Origin: Paracentrotus lividus
Lineage: Eukaryota > Echinodermata > Echinoidea > Camarodonta > Echinidae
Reading direction: 5' to 3'
Length of the DNA: 64,000 nucleotides
NCBI GenBank assembly: GCA_940671915.1
Contig: CALNVZ010003435.1
Span: 17,084,092-17,148,091 of the forward strand
The position numbers were made by a program, and so were the translations under genes. This document shows positions 36,101-44,850 of this stretch, in pieces. Each line of letters begins with the position of its first letter. Positions within the stretch are counted from its first letter, which is position 1. Below the pieces are notes generated by a model. It was given only the letters and a program-made list of their open reading frames with translations. It ran no database searches and was not told where the DNA came from.

Positions 36101-39059
36101 CCTGTGTTGTAATGTATGACTAAGCAGTTGGGCTTTAAAAAAAAACAAGCGTGAAACGTTCCCTGTACCAAGTTTGAGCAAAAGCAGCCCTTGCATTTCA
36201 ATAGTCCAAGTAATCCTTTGTCCCTAATGAATGAGCTCAGGAAAGCTGACCTCAACAAACAATGAATGATCAGAGAGCCAGGGCTGCTTCTCAGAAAATG
36301 TGGTACAAATGATTTCTGACCAAAGTTTTCAAAAACTTGAGTGCTCAGTCATTCATGACAGCACAGGTATAATTTTGGCATCAATGAATAGAATATGAGT
36401 TACTCTTTGTCATGATATGACAAATAAGTTATACAATTTTAATACAAGTCTCTCAAAGTTGGGTTTACTTTTATCTGGAATGCACTGTATAGCAGTATAA
36501 CAACATATTTGGCTTGGTTCGTTATAATGGGAGTAAACTGTCTTATTTGTCTGAGATATTTTTAACCAGATTCAATTTTGCAGTGTGAATTATGATTAAA
36601 TTAATGTTCTAGTCAAATAGTACACTCTACACAGGACTGACATCTGATAGAACAGAAATTAAACTAATTACCTTCCATCCCTATGTTATTAGTTGGTTCA
36701 GTTACATGGCAAAAATCCTTGGGTTTGAATGTGATTTTCTCAAGAAGATTAATAAGTTCAATCATGCCTGTTTTATATAAGATTGTTTGATTTATTAAAA
36801 GTGAGGTTCTAATTGTCTTTGCACGCAGCAAGCATTTAAATCAGTTGAATATAATGTGATTTATAATTCTTATATATGCTTGTGATATCTGCGTTACTAT
36901 GAGAGCAATTGTTTTCTCTTCTCTGGTCATAGCTCACCAGTGGTCATATCATCTGATGAAAAGGCACCTGGTAAGTTAAAAAAATATATATATTTAGAGA
37001 GAGATTGTGGCTGAAAAAGAATGTTACCAAATTTATCTGTGTAGATATCAAGAAAACCACTGACTTTAATTACCTCATGGAATCGTTTGTGAATGGCCAT
37101 ATTTTTCCACTGTTCATTAAATTGGACTTGATGAAAGATACTTTTTATTTTTATTCTCATTTTTTTTTTTCATTGATATCAGCCCCAAATTTTTATAGGA
37201 GTGAATCATTTTGATTAAACATGTTCAATTTGATTTTTCAATGTTCATTTACAATTTTTCTGGGATTCATTCCTCAAGACAATGTTTTGAATTTGGGGTT
37301 TTCTACTTCAAATAAGAAATTGGATAAAATGTTACACCCAACATTGTTTTACCTTTCTAATTCCTAGTTACAATGGAGTATAATGGAGAGCCTCGTGTCA
37401 TCCATTACAAAGCTCACAAGGGGAATGTGGAGATCCGCATGTTCTGGGTGAGTTGAGCTAGTTTATGTTTATATCCACTTGGTCTGCTAGCAGTTGGTTC
37501 TATTCTATGATTATCTAATACCAAATGGGATAAACCCATTTCATGTAGTAACAATTTGGTCTAATACATATTTGGTCTAACTATCACTTGGTCTAATGAC
37601 CATTTGGTCAAATTGCCAATTCATCAAATTAGTTTTTGGTCTAATTGCTTTTTCGTCTACTCCCAATTTAAAGGGAATATTTGGTCTATCACGAGTGTGT
37701 TACAGGAATTGACCAACTGGTGTTGAACCAAATGGAAATTAGAGGAAATGGACATGAGACGAAATGGGAAATAGACAAAATGGTAAATAGGTGAGGTGAT
37801 ATTAAGACCAAATGGCAATTATACGAACTGGTTGTAGACGAAATGGGATTAGACCATGTGGAATGAGACCAAAAGGGCAATTTAATAGTCAAAGTGGGTT
37901 TAGACCAACTGGCAATTTACCAGTTTATAATGGGGCTTGACATGCCTTTGTGCATCAGAATAGTCTAGAGTGACATGATCCCCTCTAAAGATATCCATTC
38001 CAGGGTCGAATTTGATCAATTCCATATTTTTGTTGAAAGTAAGCTATTGCTACATGTATGCTTGTGACCGTTTATCCATTGTCTGTAAACTTTTTACCTT
38101 ACGAGGGGGTCTTCTTTGAAGGCCGCATCTAGCCCCCCCCCCCCCCACCCCCCACCCTCAACATAAAAGGGGAAAAGACCAGAATTAATTATATATTTGA
38201 GAGGGTTTGGATTTCAACAAAATTACTGAGCAGGAATTATCAACAGCAAGGGTTATCTAAAATATGTTCAAATGGGGTATCAATCATACAGGGCCACAAA
38301 TTAAGGAGCTCTCCCCCCCCCCCCCCCCCCCCCCCCCCCCGCCACATGTTGTGAGAGGGCTAAACATGTAAAATATTTAATTGAGGGGGAAGTTACCCCC
38401 AACATAAAGATGGGTACGGCACTTACAGAATATATTAACTACCTATGATATTTCTTTGAAGACGAAAAACAAACAATTATGATGGAACTTTTAAGATTCT
38501 AGAATGTGACTCTTGAAAGTTTCTTTGTGATTGTTTTCTTAGAAAAAAGTCTGTATCAAATAAAATGGTACAAGTGGAAAACATTTTTTTTATGATATGA
38601 AGATAATTACAATCGAGCAGTGTTTTATATTTCCATAAAGCAAGAAAATAAGGCTTTTTCTGAAAATGTTTTCATCCCATTTGATGAAATGGCCATGAAC
38701 TCATCACTCTGGGACGATACATTTGTGTAAATTCTATATTCTTCTAATCGCACAATATTAAGCATATCTTTTGTTTTGCATAAGCAAATTATAAAAAATA
38801 AAGCCTATAACCAAGAAAAATCTTTTAGCTTTTAGAGAAGATTTCATACATAATTTATTTTTTGCCGCGGTTGTACCATTATTTTTTATACAGTCTGTAG
38901 ATGATGTTAGTGATTCTAGCAAGAAAATGCTCAAATTTATGGTACCATATCTTTCTTATACATGATCAGATTCCTGAACGGGAGCAGCATATTGTTGTAG
39001 CAGTCAACGTTGATATAGCTTTGAAGACCATCAACAATTGGTTTGGAACTCACTACTAG
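21197..39059 (+). CDS. FBXO15: F-box only protein 15-like (FBXO15), 14 coding exons
   Basis: Fourteen exons with GT-AG junctions and an unbroken frame encode 506 residues: 21197-21306, 21969-22217, 22663-22767, 26277-26369, 27036-27245, 28168-28297, 29771-29853, 30998-31053, 31435-31533, 33216-33331, 34881-34942, 36933-36970, 37368-37447, 38970-39059 (stop TAG). Residues 1-119 are a basic, Ser/Arg/Gly-rich disordered head. The F-box (about 120-155; LPTEVLLHVFSFLPPSDLL, NRQWLELASD) is encoded by exon 3 and would bind SKP1 in an SCF ubiquitin ligase. The rest is a long substrate-side region without simple repeats, containing YGLHDF and ending NWFGTHY. Total length is close to vertebrate FBXO15 (about 510, from memory) and the C-terminal motifs resemble it, so I assign that family. 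Another single F-box family cannot be excluded. ATG choice: first ATG after the acceptor at 21195. Confidence 0.8.
22663..22767 (+). CDS. FBXO15: F-box exon (exon 3) of the FBXO15-like gene
   Basis: This 105-nt exon encodes nearly the whole F-box: LPTEVLLHVFSFLPPSDLL followed by TCVCVNRQWLELASD. The Leu-Pro start, hydrophobic helix and the Cys-Val-x-Trp-x-Leu-type end are the family pattern. The acceptor is preceded by a long pyrimidine tract; the donor is gtaagc. The entry phase takes GA from exon 2 and the exit phase passes AA to exon 4. Confidence 0.88.
23174..23795. mobile_element. MITE with (GTCC)n tract and nuclear-receptor-like half-sites
   Basis: Terminal inverted repeats ATGCCTCCGCCA and TGGCGGAGGCAT bound 622 bp in FBXO15-like intron 3. 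Near the left end is a GTCCGTCCGTAC-rich tract (23220-23300). The body has about three copies of a module with TCGCGATATCTCAAGAACCA, each followed by runs of AGGTCA. Confidence 0.75.
24271..25450 (+). mobile_element. Composite repeat with direct terminal modules, copy A
   Basis: The module CCACCGGAGGTGAAGGCGAG to CCAAATGGCGTCTGTC at 24281-24320 recurs at about 25396-25435 in the same orientation. Internal parts (24545-24660; 25030-25300) reappear inverted at 59050-59290 and 59640-59760. A T-run lies at 25338-25360. It contains no coding family and sits in FBXO15-like intron 3. Confidence 0.6.
28320..28765. mobile_element. MITE with GGAAACCCA terminal repeats
   Basis: AAAAGGAAACCCAATTTTGA at 28328 pairs with its inverse near 28517-28545, and a second, related half follows to 28765. 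It begins about 25 bp after the donor of exon 6. Confidence 0.55.
28770..28960. repeat. Interspersed repeat, copy 1 of 3
   Basis: Sequence with GTATAAGTGGTTATTTT at the left and AAAATCATGAAAATATCT at the right has relatives at 44195-44850 and 62886-63020. Confidence 0.5.
29894..30233. mobile_element. MITE in intron 7 of the FBXO15-like gene
   Basis: Left GTCAACCATACATGTATGCT and right AAGCATATATGTATGGTTGAC are inverted repeats of about 25 bp bounding 340 bp. Confidence 0.75.
30649..30952. mobile_element. Fold-back MITE just before exon 8
   Basis: The left arm GGCCCGTTGTATTCACAAAG with GTTAAGCCAGGCCTGAATT pairs with the right arm ending TGTGAATACAGGCC. Arms of about 50 bp bound 304 bp and end 45 bp upstream of an exon. 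Confidence 0.8.
32412..33006. mobile_element. Near-perfect 595-bp fold-back with TTAA ends
   Basis: Arms of about 280 bp, starting TTAAAGGGGAATCCAACCC and ending GGATTCCCCTTTAA, are inverted copies around a small loop near 32700. TTAA at both edges is the target duplication expected of piggyBac-type elements. The arms remain about 90% alike by eye. Confidence 0.88.
34045..34756. mobile_element. TTAA-flanked MITE in the intron after exon 10
   Basis: Ends TTAAGGTGGATGCCTGGTAA and TTACCAAACATCCACCTTTAA are inverted repeats with TTAA outermost. The 712-bp body is AT-rich and non-coding. Confidence 0.8.
34986..35337. mobile_element. Fold-back MITE
   Basis: Left TTTTCAAAACCGTG with GAGAAAGGTCCAATATG pairs with right CATATTGGACCTTTCTCAAT and CACGGTTTTGAAA. 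Arms are about 110 bp. Confidence 0.75.
35470..35750 (+). mobile_element. LINE 3' end
   Basis: The end reads GAAGAGGCCACCCTGAATAA followed by repeats of AAATAA, the pattern of a CR1-like non-LTR retrotransposon 3' terminus. Coding sequence is absent. Confidence 0.45.
35757..36543. mobile_element. MITE (CACTCGTTATAAC ends) split by another element
   Basis: The left end TATAGTCCACACTCGTTATA and right end GTTATAATGGGAGTAAACTGT are inverted repeats interrupted by the element at 35970-36489. Confidence 0.65.
35970..36489. mobile_element. Non-autonomous derivative of the long-TIR Tc1/mariner-like element
   Basis: The 520-bp element starts TACAGTGCATCCCAGAAAAA and ends TGCACTGTA. Its outer 150-200 bp on each side align by eye with the ends of the coding element at 40454-41958, so it is an internally deleted form. 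TA flanks both ends. Confidence 0.85.
37483..37915. mobile_element. Fold-back built from TTTGGTCTAAT repeats
   Basis: The left half has repeated TTTGGTCTAA and CATTTGGTC; the right half has the complementary ATTAGACCA and GACCAAATGG. The whole folds as one long imperfect hairpin in the intron after exon 13. Confidence 0.75.
38131..38340. repeat. Poly-C tracts
   Basis: C-runs lie at about 38131-38155 and 38312-38340 (the second about 29 C). Such homopolymers are prone to assembly length error. Confidence 0.9.
38545..38899 (+). mobile_element. MITE family 1, copy 3
   Basis: GTCTGTATCAAATAAAATGG at the left and TTTTTTATACAGTCTGTA at the right match the family termini. At 355 bp it is about 100 bp shorter than the other copies. 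It ends 70 bp before the last exon of the FBXO15-like gene. Confidence 0.85.
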
Positions 39060-39582
39060 CATCAACCCAGGTAGATCTTGAAGATTGATCACAATGATGA
39101 TATCCATAAATGATTGAGGGGGCAGGGGGTTAAAGAGTTATGTATGGCTTAAAGACGCACATTAATGTGACGCACATTAATTAAATAAAAGAAAGTTCAA
39201 GCTTCTACCAACCTAGTTTGGAAGGGGGGCAAGCTTTCATCTACTCCTGTAGACTTTCTCAAGCCAAGTGCACTCGGTCATTCCTTGCTTGTTGCTTTGT
39301 GTCTTGTGATCACTGGACCAAATATCGGTGATAGTGAGTAACCACAGTCTCTCTTGAGAACTGGATTAAGTCTCTCTGGAACGCACTGTATTGTATATAG
39401 ACAAGTATGTACGAGCAAATAACATCACAAAGAATATGCAAGTCACAAGTGTAAAGCTACAAAATATTTTGTGTGTGAGTTTTGTAACATGTAGGAAAAG
39501 ATATATATTTAAAATAGAGAGACATAAACTATATTTCAAGTGCAATGAAACATTTATATTCAAATTTTGAAGTATACACAAA
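39060..39582. other. 3' flank of the FBXO15-like gene
   Basis: Contains the candidate polyadenylation signal and AT-rich sequence with a CTGGAACGCACTGTA motif near 39377 resembling one terminus of the long-TIR element. No gene is seen. Confidence 0.4.
39184..39189 (+). terminator. Candidate polyadenylation signal of the FBXO15-like gene
   Basis: A perfect AATAAA lies 125 nt past the stop codon at 39059. It is the first one downstream; no transcript end is available to confirm its use. Confidence 0.35.
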
Positions 39583-39770
39583 GTCGTTCTAGAAAAAAGG
39601 AAACCGAGATTGATGTTTTATCATAATTTAATCTTAATCAGAATTCATAAATGACCAAGTACAATGTTGTTGTTTTTTTTAATGCAAGCTTTTAATTGAT
39701 GGGTCATTTATGAATTTTGATTAAGATTGATCGTTGTTGTTTTTGGTTTTTTTTCTGGGATGCCTGGTAT
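39583..39770. mobile_element. Hairpin MITE
   Basis: AATCTTAATCAGAATTCATA (39629) pairs with TATGAATTTTGATTAAGATT (39709). The outer ends carry the GAAAAAAGGAAACC type motif seen at 28328. Confidence 0.6.
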
Positions 39771-41035
39771 ATTACAGCAAAGTAATTCTGTTCTCTATCC
39801 ATTATAGTTGATTAATTTCTCAACTTTCCATACAGTTAACAATACATGTACAATGTATCACTACTGATTTGCACCATGGTTTGAATTTTAGTTTTTACCA
39901 CATATAATTTTGTGAAAAAAAACAATATAGAATTCATCAACATAAACCAACCAATATTATTTTTCTGTAGGGGTTGTTTTACGATCAGGGTACACCGTCA
40001 AATGATGTTCTTCTGTGCACCATAGAAAGAAATATAGGTACTGTAATCTCAAATCTATGATAGCAAGCTATTGGGCACTGTTAGAGCAACCTCCAAGAGA
40101 AAAAATAAATTATCGAAATGCACATTTCCTTCTAAAAAATTGACCACATCTGGCATTTTAGGGAAAAATTACTGTCTCATTTTAATATTTCTAATTTTGA
40201 GCCTGCACATGTTTATTATCAGCAATCATTAGGCTTGTTTTTCCAATCAGAATTGACTACGGTACTAAAATAGATTTTTTTTTTTTTTTAAACTGAAAAC
40301 CCCAGAAGCTACAGTTAATCTGATTTCTTTGTGACCATTAACCAAAAATGGTGTGCCAATTCTGTCAAAAAATGTCCTCTCCGAATTGGGTGTTCTTATG
40401 CATAGTTAGACATCACTTGATAAAAAATGTTTTTGTCTGTAAGAACACTTGTATACAGTGCGTCCCAGAAAAAAGTATACCCAACTTTGAGGGTCTTGTA
40501 TTAGAAATTCATAAATTATGTGACCTTATTTTTCATTTTGTATTAAAGAGTAACTCATGTTCTGTTCGATGATACCAAATTTATGTCAATGCTGTCATGA
40601 ATGACTGAGTACTTGAACTTTGAAAAAAATCCATCGAAAGTGCTTTGTACCAAGTTTTTCGGAAGTAAGCTTTTCATTTCAATAATCCTTGTGTTTTCTG
40701 TTTTAGCCCGAAAATGATGCAAAGTGGATGAAAGTTCAAATAAATGTTTGTATTTATTAAGCAAACATATATGTCAAATGTAGCTCAAGAGAATTGACCA
40801 AAAATGTTAATTATATTCATGGGATATTGTAAATGAAATCCTGGCTTCCTCATCCTTCATTCATTGTTTGAGGTAAGCCTTCCTGAGTTATTCACAAGGG
40901 ATAAAGGGTTACTTGGGATGCTATCTTAATGAAATCCTCTTCCAGTTGCCTTGGTATGTATTAACACCTGGATGATCTTCCATTGTGTCCTTCCTTTAAT
41001 TTCAAGTGCCTTAGACATTAGAGGTAAGCAAACCA

Positions 41036-41233
41036 TTGATTTCATGTGTCAGGATACCTCATGTAGCCAAAATGGTGCAGCTAACAACAGAGCAGAGGGT
41101 TTTTGTAGTCAGAAGATACCATGCAACAAGGAGTTTGCAGGTTGTACAAAATGAATTCAGAATTGACTTCCCAGACCGGGCAGCCCCTACCATGCCTACT
41201 AAAAGGACGATATGGGCCAATGTTCGTGGATAG
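41036..41233 (+). pseudogene. Transposase N-terminal helix-turn-helix fragment
   Basis: The frame contains MVQLTTEQRVFVVRRYHATR, SLQVVQNEFRIDFPDR and PTMPTKRTIWANV. This is the helix-turn-helix region of a mariner-like transposase group often found in invertebrates. The frame ends at a stop after WANVRG, where the linker to the catalytic domain would begin. Confidence 0.75.
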
Positions 41234-41340
41234 GACTTTCAGGAAGAGGGAATGTGATTAGACCTTTCTTTTTTATCACAACATCAATGGGAGGACTACC
41301 TCTGAATGATGAATTAACAAGTCATTCCCCAACTTGAACT

Positions 41341-41853
41341 TTGAGAGACAACCCCATGGTGTATTCAGGAACTTTTTCTGGGCTCAAGAGGGCTGCACAC
41401 CGGAGTGTACATGTAGCAGTTCGAGATCAAATTCGAGAGGTGTTTGGTAATCGCATAATTGCGCTCAATCACAATAACAAATGGCCTCCAAGATTCCCCG
41501 ATCTCACCCCTTGTGATTTTTTTCTTTGGGGGCGTCTCAAAAGTCGTGTGTTCTCAAGTCCTCCCATTAACCTTGCTCAACTACGAGCTCGCATCACCGA
41601 AGAAGTAAACAGTCTCCGCAACAACCCAGCCATGATCAGACGAGCTGTCCAAGACATGCGACGACGCTGCGAGTTATGCATTGAGAGGGAAGGTGGGCAC
41701 GTTGAAGAAGTTGGAGCTTTAATAAATGGAAAGTTGAAATTAGCTAAACCCCAAATAACCCAAACTTGGTACAAAGCACTTTCGACGGATTTTTTTAAAA
41801 GTATGAATACTCGGTCATTTGTGACAGCACAGACATATATTTGGTATCATTGA
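41341..41853 (+). pseudogene. Transposase C-terminal half (DDE_3-like)
   Basis: The 170-codon frame includes AHRSVHVAVRDQIREVFGNR, WPPRFPDLTPCDFFLWGRLK and VQDMRRRCELCIEREGGHVE. WPPRFPDLTPCDFFLWG is the segment holding the third acidic catalytic residue (here Asp). The first catalytic Asp and the segment around it are missing between 41233 and 41341. Confidence 0.82.
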
Positions 41854-42250
41854 ATAGAGTATGAGTTACTCTTTAAAAGGAGATTAAAAATATGGTCATA
41901 TGAATTCCTTACATGAGGCCCTCAAAGTTGGGTATACTTTTTTCTGGGACGCACTGTATATGCAACAAACTTATGTTTACTTCTCCCACTCTTATTTTTC
42001 AGACAGTTCACATTACAATGTTATCAAATCACGTTCTGTCAAAAAGCGTCCTCTCCAAAAAATGAAACAATTGTCTTTACGTGTGATAAAAAAATTTGAA
42101 CCCCTATAGAAAAATAACGCAATATCATTTCACTTGTCTAGAACACATACACAAAAATTGAGGAAAAACAAAGCAACCCTTTTTCTTTTTCTTTTTTTTT
42201 TTTTTTGGTCCAGTGAGACAAATGGGTGTACCCTGATCGTAAAACAACCC

Positions 42251-42740
42251 TGTAGATTAATGATATTAAATAATGTTTTCATTAGAAATATTAAAATATT
42301 TCAGGCTTATTGAATTTAATAAAGTTACAGGTGTTAGTTTTGTTTGTGCAGCAGTAAACGAACGTTCCATTCTCCTTCACTTACTTGAAAATTGAATTTC
42401 CCCTGAATGACAATGCATGTACATATTAAATATTTTATATGAGACAGTATTTTGTGAGTATTATTTTTCTTTTAAAATTGGTATAAAAGGAAAGTTTGAT
42501 GTGGCTGTGAAAGTGATTTTAAGGGAGATAGAAAGGGCAAGTGTGAGTGGGTGTCAGACAATTAATTTAAAGTTCTGTTATAAAAACCCATGCACAAAAT
42601 TGGTAACGGGAGAATATGTTTCTCAAGAAATTTACATTTTTAAAAATATTTTGCCTATATTCTGGACTCTTTTTCGGTGACTTTGTGCCTAATTTTGATA
42701 TGATGAGTCACTCCCAATATCAAACATGTGTTCAGTATTA
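42251..42740. other. AT-rich intergenic stretch
   Basis: No gene or repeat boundary is supported. Confidence 0.4.
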
Positions 42741-42749
42741 AAGTCCCTG

Positions 42750-43262
42750 ACCAGACCGAAAAACAAAATGGCCAAATTACATTTAAAACGAAAGCTAATA
42801 TGTAAGCGTTTTTGTTGTCCATCTAGAAAGTATTTCATTAAAAAGATGATCGAATCTCAACCAGGCCATCCCTCCCAAATACTCAAAAAATTACCCCTTT
42901 TTTAATGCCGCGGGTGATGACGTCAAAGGATATTAACAGAATGCTAAAACCACCTGACAGCCAGGCATGATTGAATTTGTCTTTCATAACAATAGAATTC
43001 TAGCACACATGGGGGTCTTTTGTTCTGACATAGCAATACAAATGTCTTTTCTAAAGGCAAAACCTAATCATGCCAGGCCGCTGGATGGCTGTAGCATTCC
43101 ATTAACATCATGATGTCATCACCCGCGCCATTAAATAAGGGGTAATTTTTCGAGTATTGGGGAGGGGTGGCCTGGTTGAAGTTCAATCAACTGTAATGTT
43201 ATGAAAATTGAATTTCATTTTTGTGTATTTATGTTATGTGCCTACTTAGCTTTCAATCAATG
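42750..43262. mobile_element. Fold-back element
   Basis: The left arm has CCAGGCCATCCCTCCCAAAT and GCGGGTGATGACGTC; the right arm has the inverse (GATGTCATCACCCGCGCCAT, GGGGAGGGGTGGCCTGG). Arms are about 150 bp around a loop of about 150 bp. Confidence 0.75.
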
Positions 43263-43263
43263 T

Positions 43264-43508
43264 AAAGGCCTCGTCACACCGAGTCCAGTCCGGTGACCGG
43301 ACGGCAAACCGTCTCAAATCGCTCCATGAGCGATCCCATAAAAACCGTACCGGTTGCCGTTCCGGCTAGTACGGCATAGCCCGTGTTTGTTGTGACCGGT
43401 CTCATTGCAATAGTACACGACCGATTCATTTCGACCGTTTTTGCCCATTGTTGAACCGGAACGGGCCCGTGCCGTGACCCGGACCGGACTCGGTGTGACG
43501 AGGCCTTA
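43264..43508. mobile_element. GC-rich palindromic MITE
   Basis: AAGGCCTCGTCACACCGAGT at the left and ACTCGGTGTGACGAGGCCTT at the right are perfect complements. The body is full of CCGGT/ACCGG motifs. It abuts the previous fold-back with only a base or two between them. Confidence 0.85.
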
Positions 43509-44194
43509 AGGTTCTATTTACTCCGGGAACGTTAACTATTATGAGATATTGTTTGAAGCAGTATTTACAGAGGACAGGCCCGGGAGGGCAACAAAAAGTG
43601 TAAGAGTGTCATTGAAATTTTATTCATGTTGTTTTCACACGTACAAGTACAATAGAAATAGTATTGCAATTTTCATCTTGATATTCAAAATGTCAATGGC
43701 AGATAATTAAAATGAGACAATGATTATAATTTTAATATCCAATGATAAACTGGCATAAATTGTAATGTATTGTTACTAATATAGTAAAACTGATATTGTC
43801 ATACATGTATGAAAAATTTGAGTTTGAAACTGATAGACACTAAAATTCCTTTACTATAATAATCATGTTAGACATCCATGAATATTACAATGAATTGAAT
43901 GCTTTCATATAGTAGCATTCCTAACTACATTATGAGCTAAAATCCATTATCAGAATCACTGCAAGATCTCAACAATTTCATAAAAGCATGATTCTTGACA
44001 GTCTGAATAGAGTTATTTTAATAATGAATGTTTCTTTCTTGGGAACGAAGTAACAAGGTATTCAAACAACCTGAGAATGGACTTGGAATCCAGTTTGCAT
44101 ACATTAATTATTGCTTTGTAGGGTAAGCTTTTGGGTTGTCAAGAAAAAATGTTCATTTAAAATTAAGGTATGCATGAGATCAGTGAACCAGTCT
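43509..44194. other. AT-rich intergenic stretch
   Basis: No gene is seen. Confidence 0.4.
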
Positions 44195-44850
44195 ATTTAC
44201 TGTATAAGTGGTTATTTTAGCAAATTTCACAAGTAACTCCTCACAAACTTTTCCACTTTAAACCTGGAGTATAGTTTTGGTGACAAAAAAGAAATCAGCA
44301 TAAAACCGATTAAATATAGTCTCATGTTGTTCACATTGCACTAAAAAAAAAAAAAAAAAGATATGTGTGAGAGATTTTGTGATATTCCTTTCACGATTTC
44401 CGGTGAATTTCAGTGAAATGTTTCAACCCAAACATAATGTAACGGTTTTTGAGACCTTTGCTTGGGTGTCCAGTCCCCCGAACTTCCCGCATGAATGGAG
44501 CTTAGCGATCTGTGTGTATCACCTGCACAAGAGAATCCCCATTGGTTTTCCATGTGAACGCCTAGTGCACACTGAGATGAGTCGGATCCCCGACTTATCT
44601 TTTTCTATACTTATATCGTGAAATAAAAACACTAAAACGAGATTTCACGTAATATAACTTTCTTTGTTACAGTTATAGGATTGGGTCTTTCATATTATCT
44701 AACTGTGAATCCAAATTGAATGTTTCCTTCTCCCAACACTATACACCAGCTTTAATTACATGTATAGTAATGAAATCATCACAAAAAAAGCTCTCGAGAA
44801 TATCCCCACATACATGTACCAAAATCGTGAAAATATCTGCACACAAAAAT
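44195..44850. repeat. Interspersed repeat, copy 2, with a non-homologous insert
   Basis: Ends match the 28770-28960 repeat. The middle, after an A18 run at 44342, is a segment (to about 44640) with an open frame (MRDFVIFLSRFPVNFSEMF) and non-AT-rich sequence, which looks like a separate inserted element of unknown type. Confidence 0.45.

Larger units (their letters stand above)
40454..41958 (+). mobile_element. Tc1/mariner-superfamily element with ~200-bp terminal inverted repeats
   Basis: The 1505-bp element starts TACAGTGCGTCCCAGAAAAA and ends TTTTTTCTGGGACGCACTGTA with TA at the flanks. The inverted repeats extend to about 40660 and from 41757, much longer than in typical mariners. Two transposase segments lie between them (see next entries). 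It is non-functional because the central catalytic part is missing. Confidence 0.9.
39971..42250. mobile_element. MITE interrupted by a Tc1/mariner-like insertion
   Basis: A 26-bp inverted repeat lies at both ends, starting GGGTTGTTTTACGATCAGGG (39973) and ending CCCTGATCGTAAAACAACCC (42232-42250). Matching inner motifs (AATGTCCTCTCC at 40370, AGCGTCCTCTCC at 42046) lie on each side of the insert, so this older element was split by the one at 40454-41958. Confidence 0.85.
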
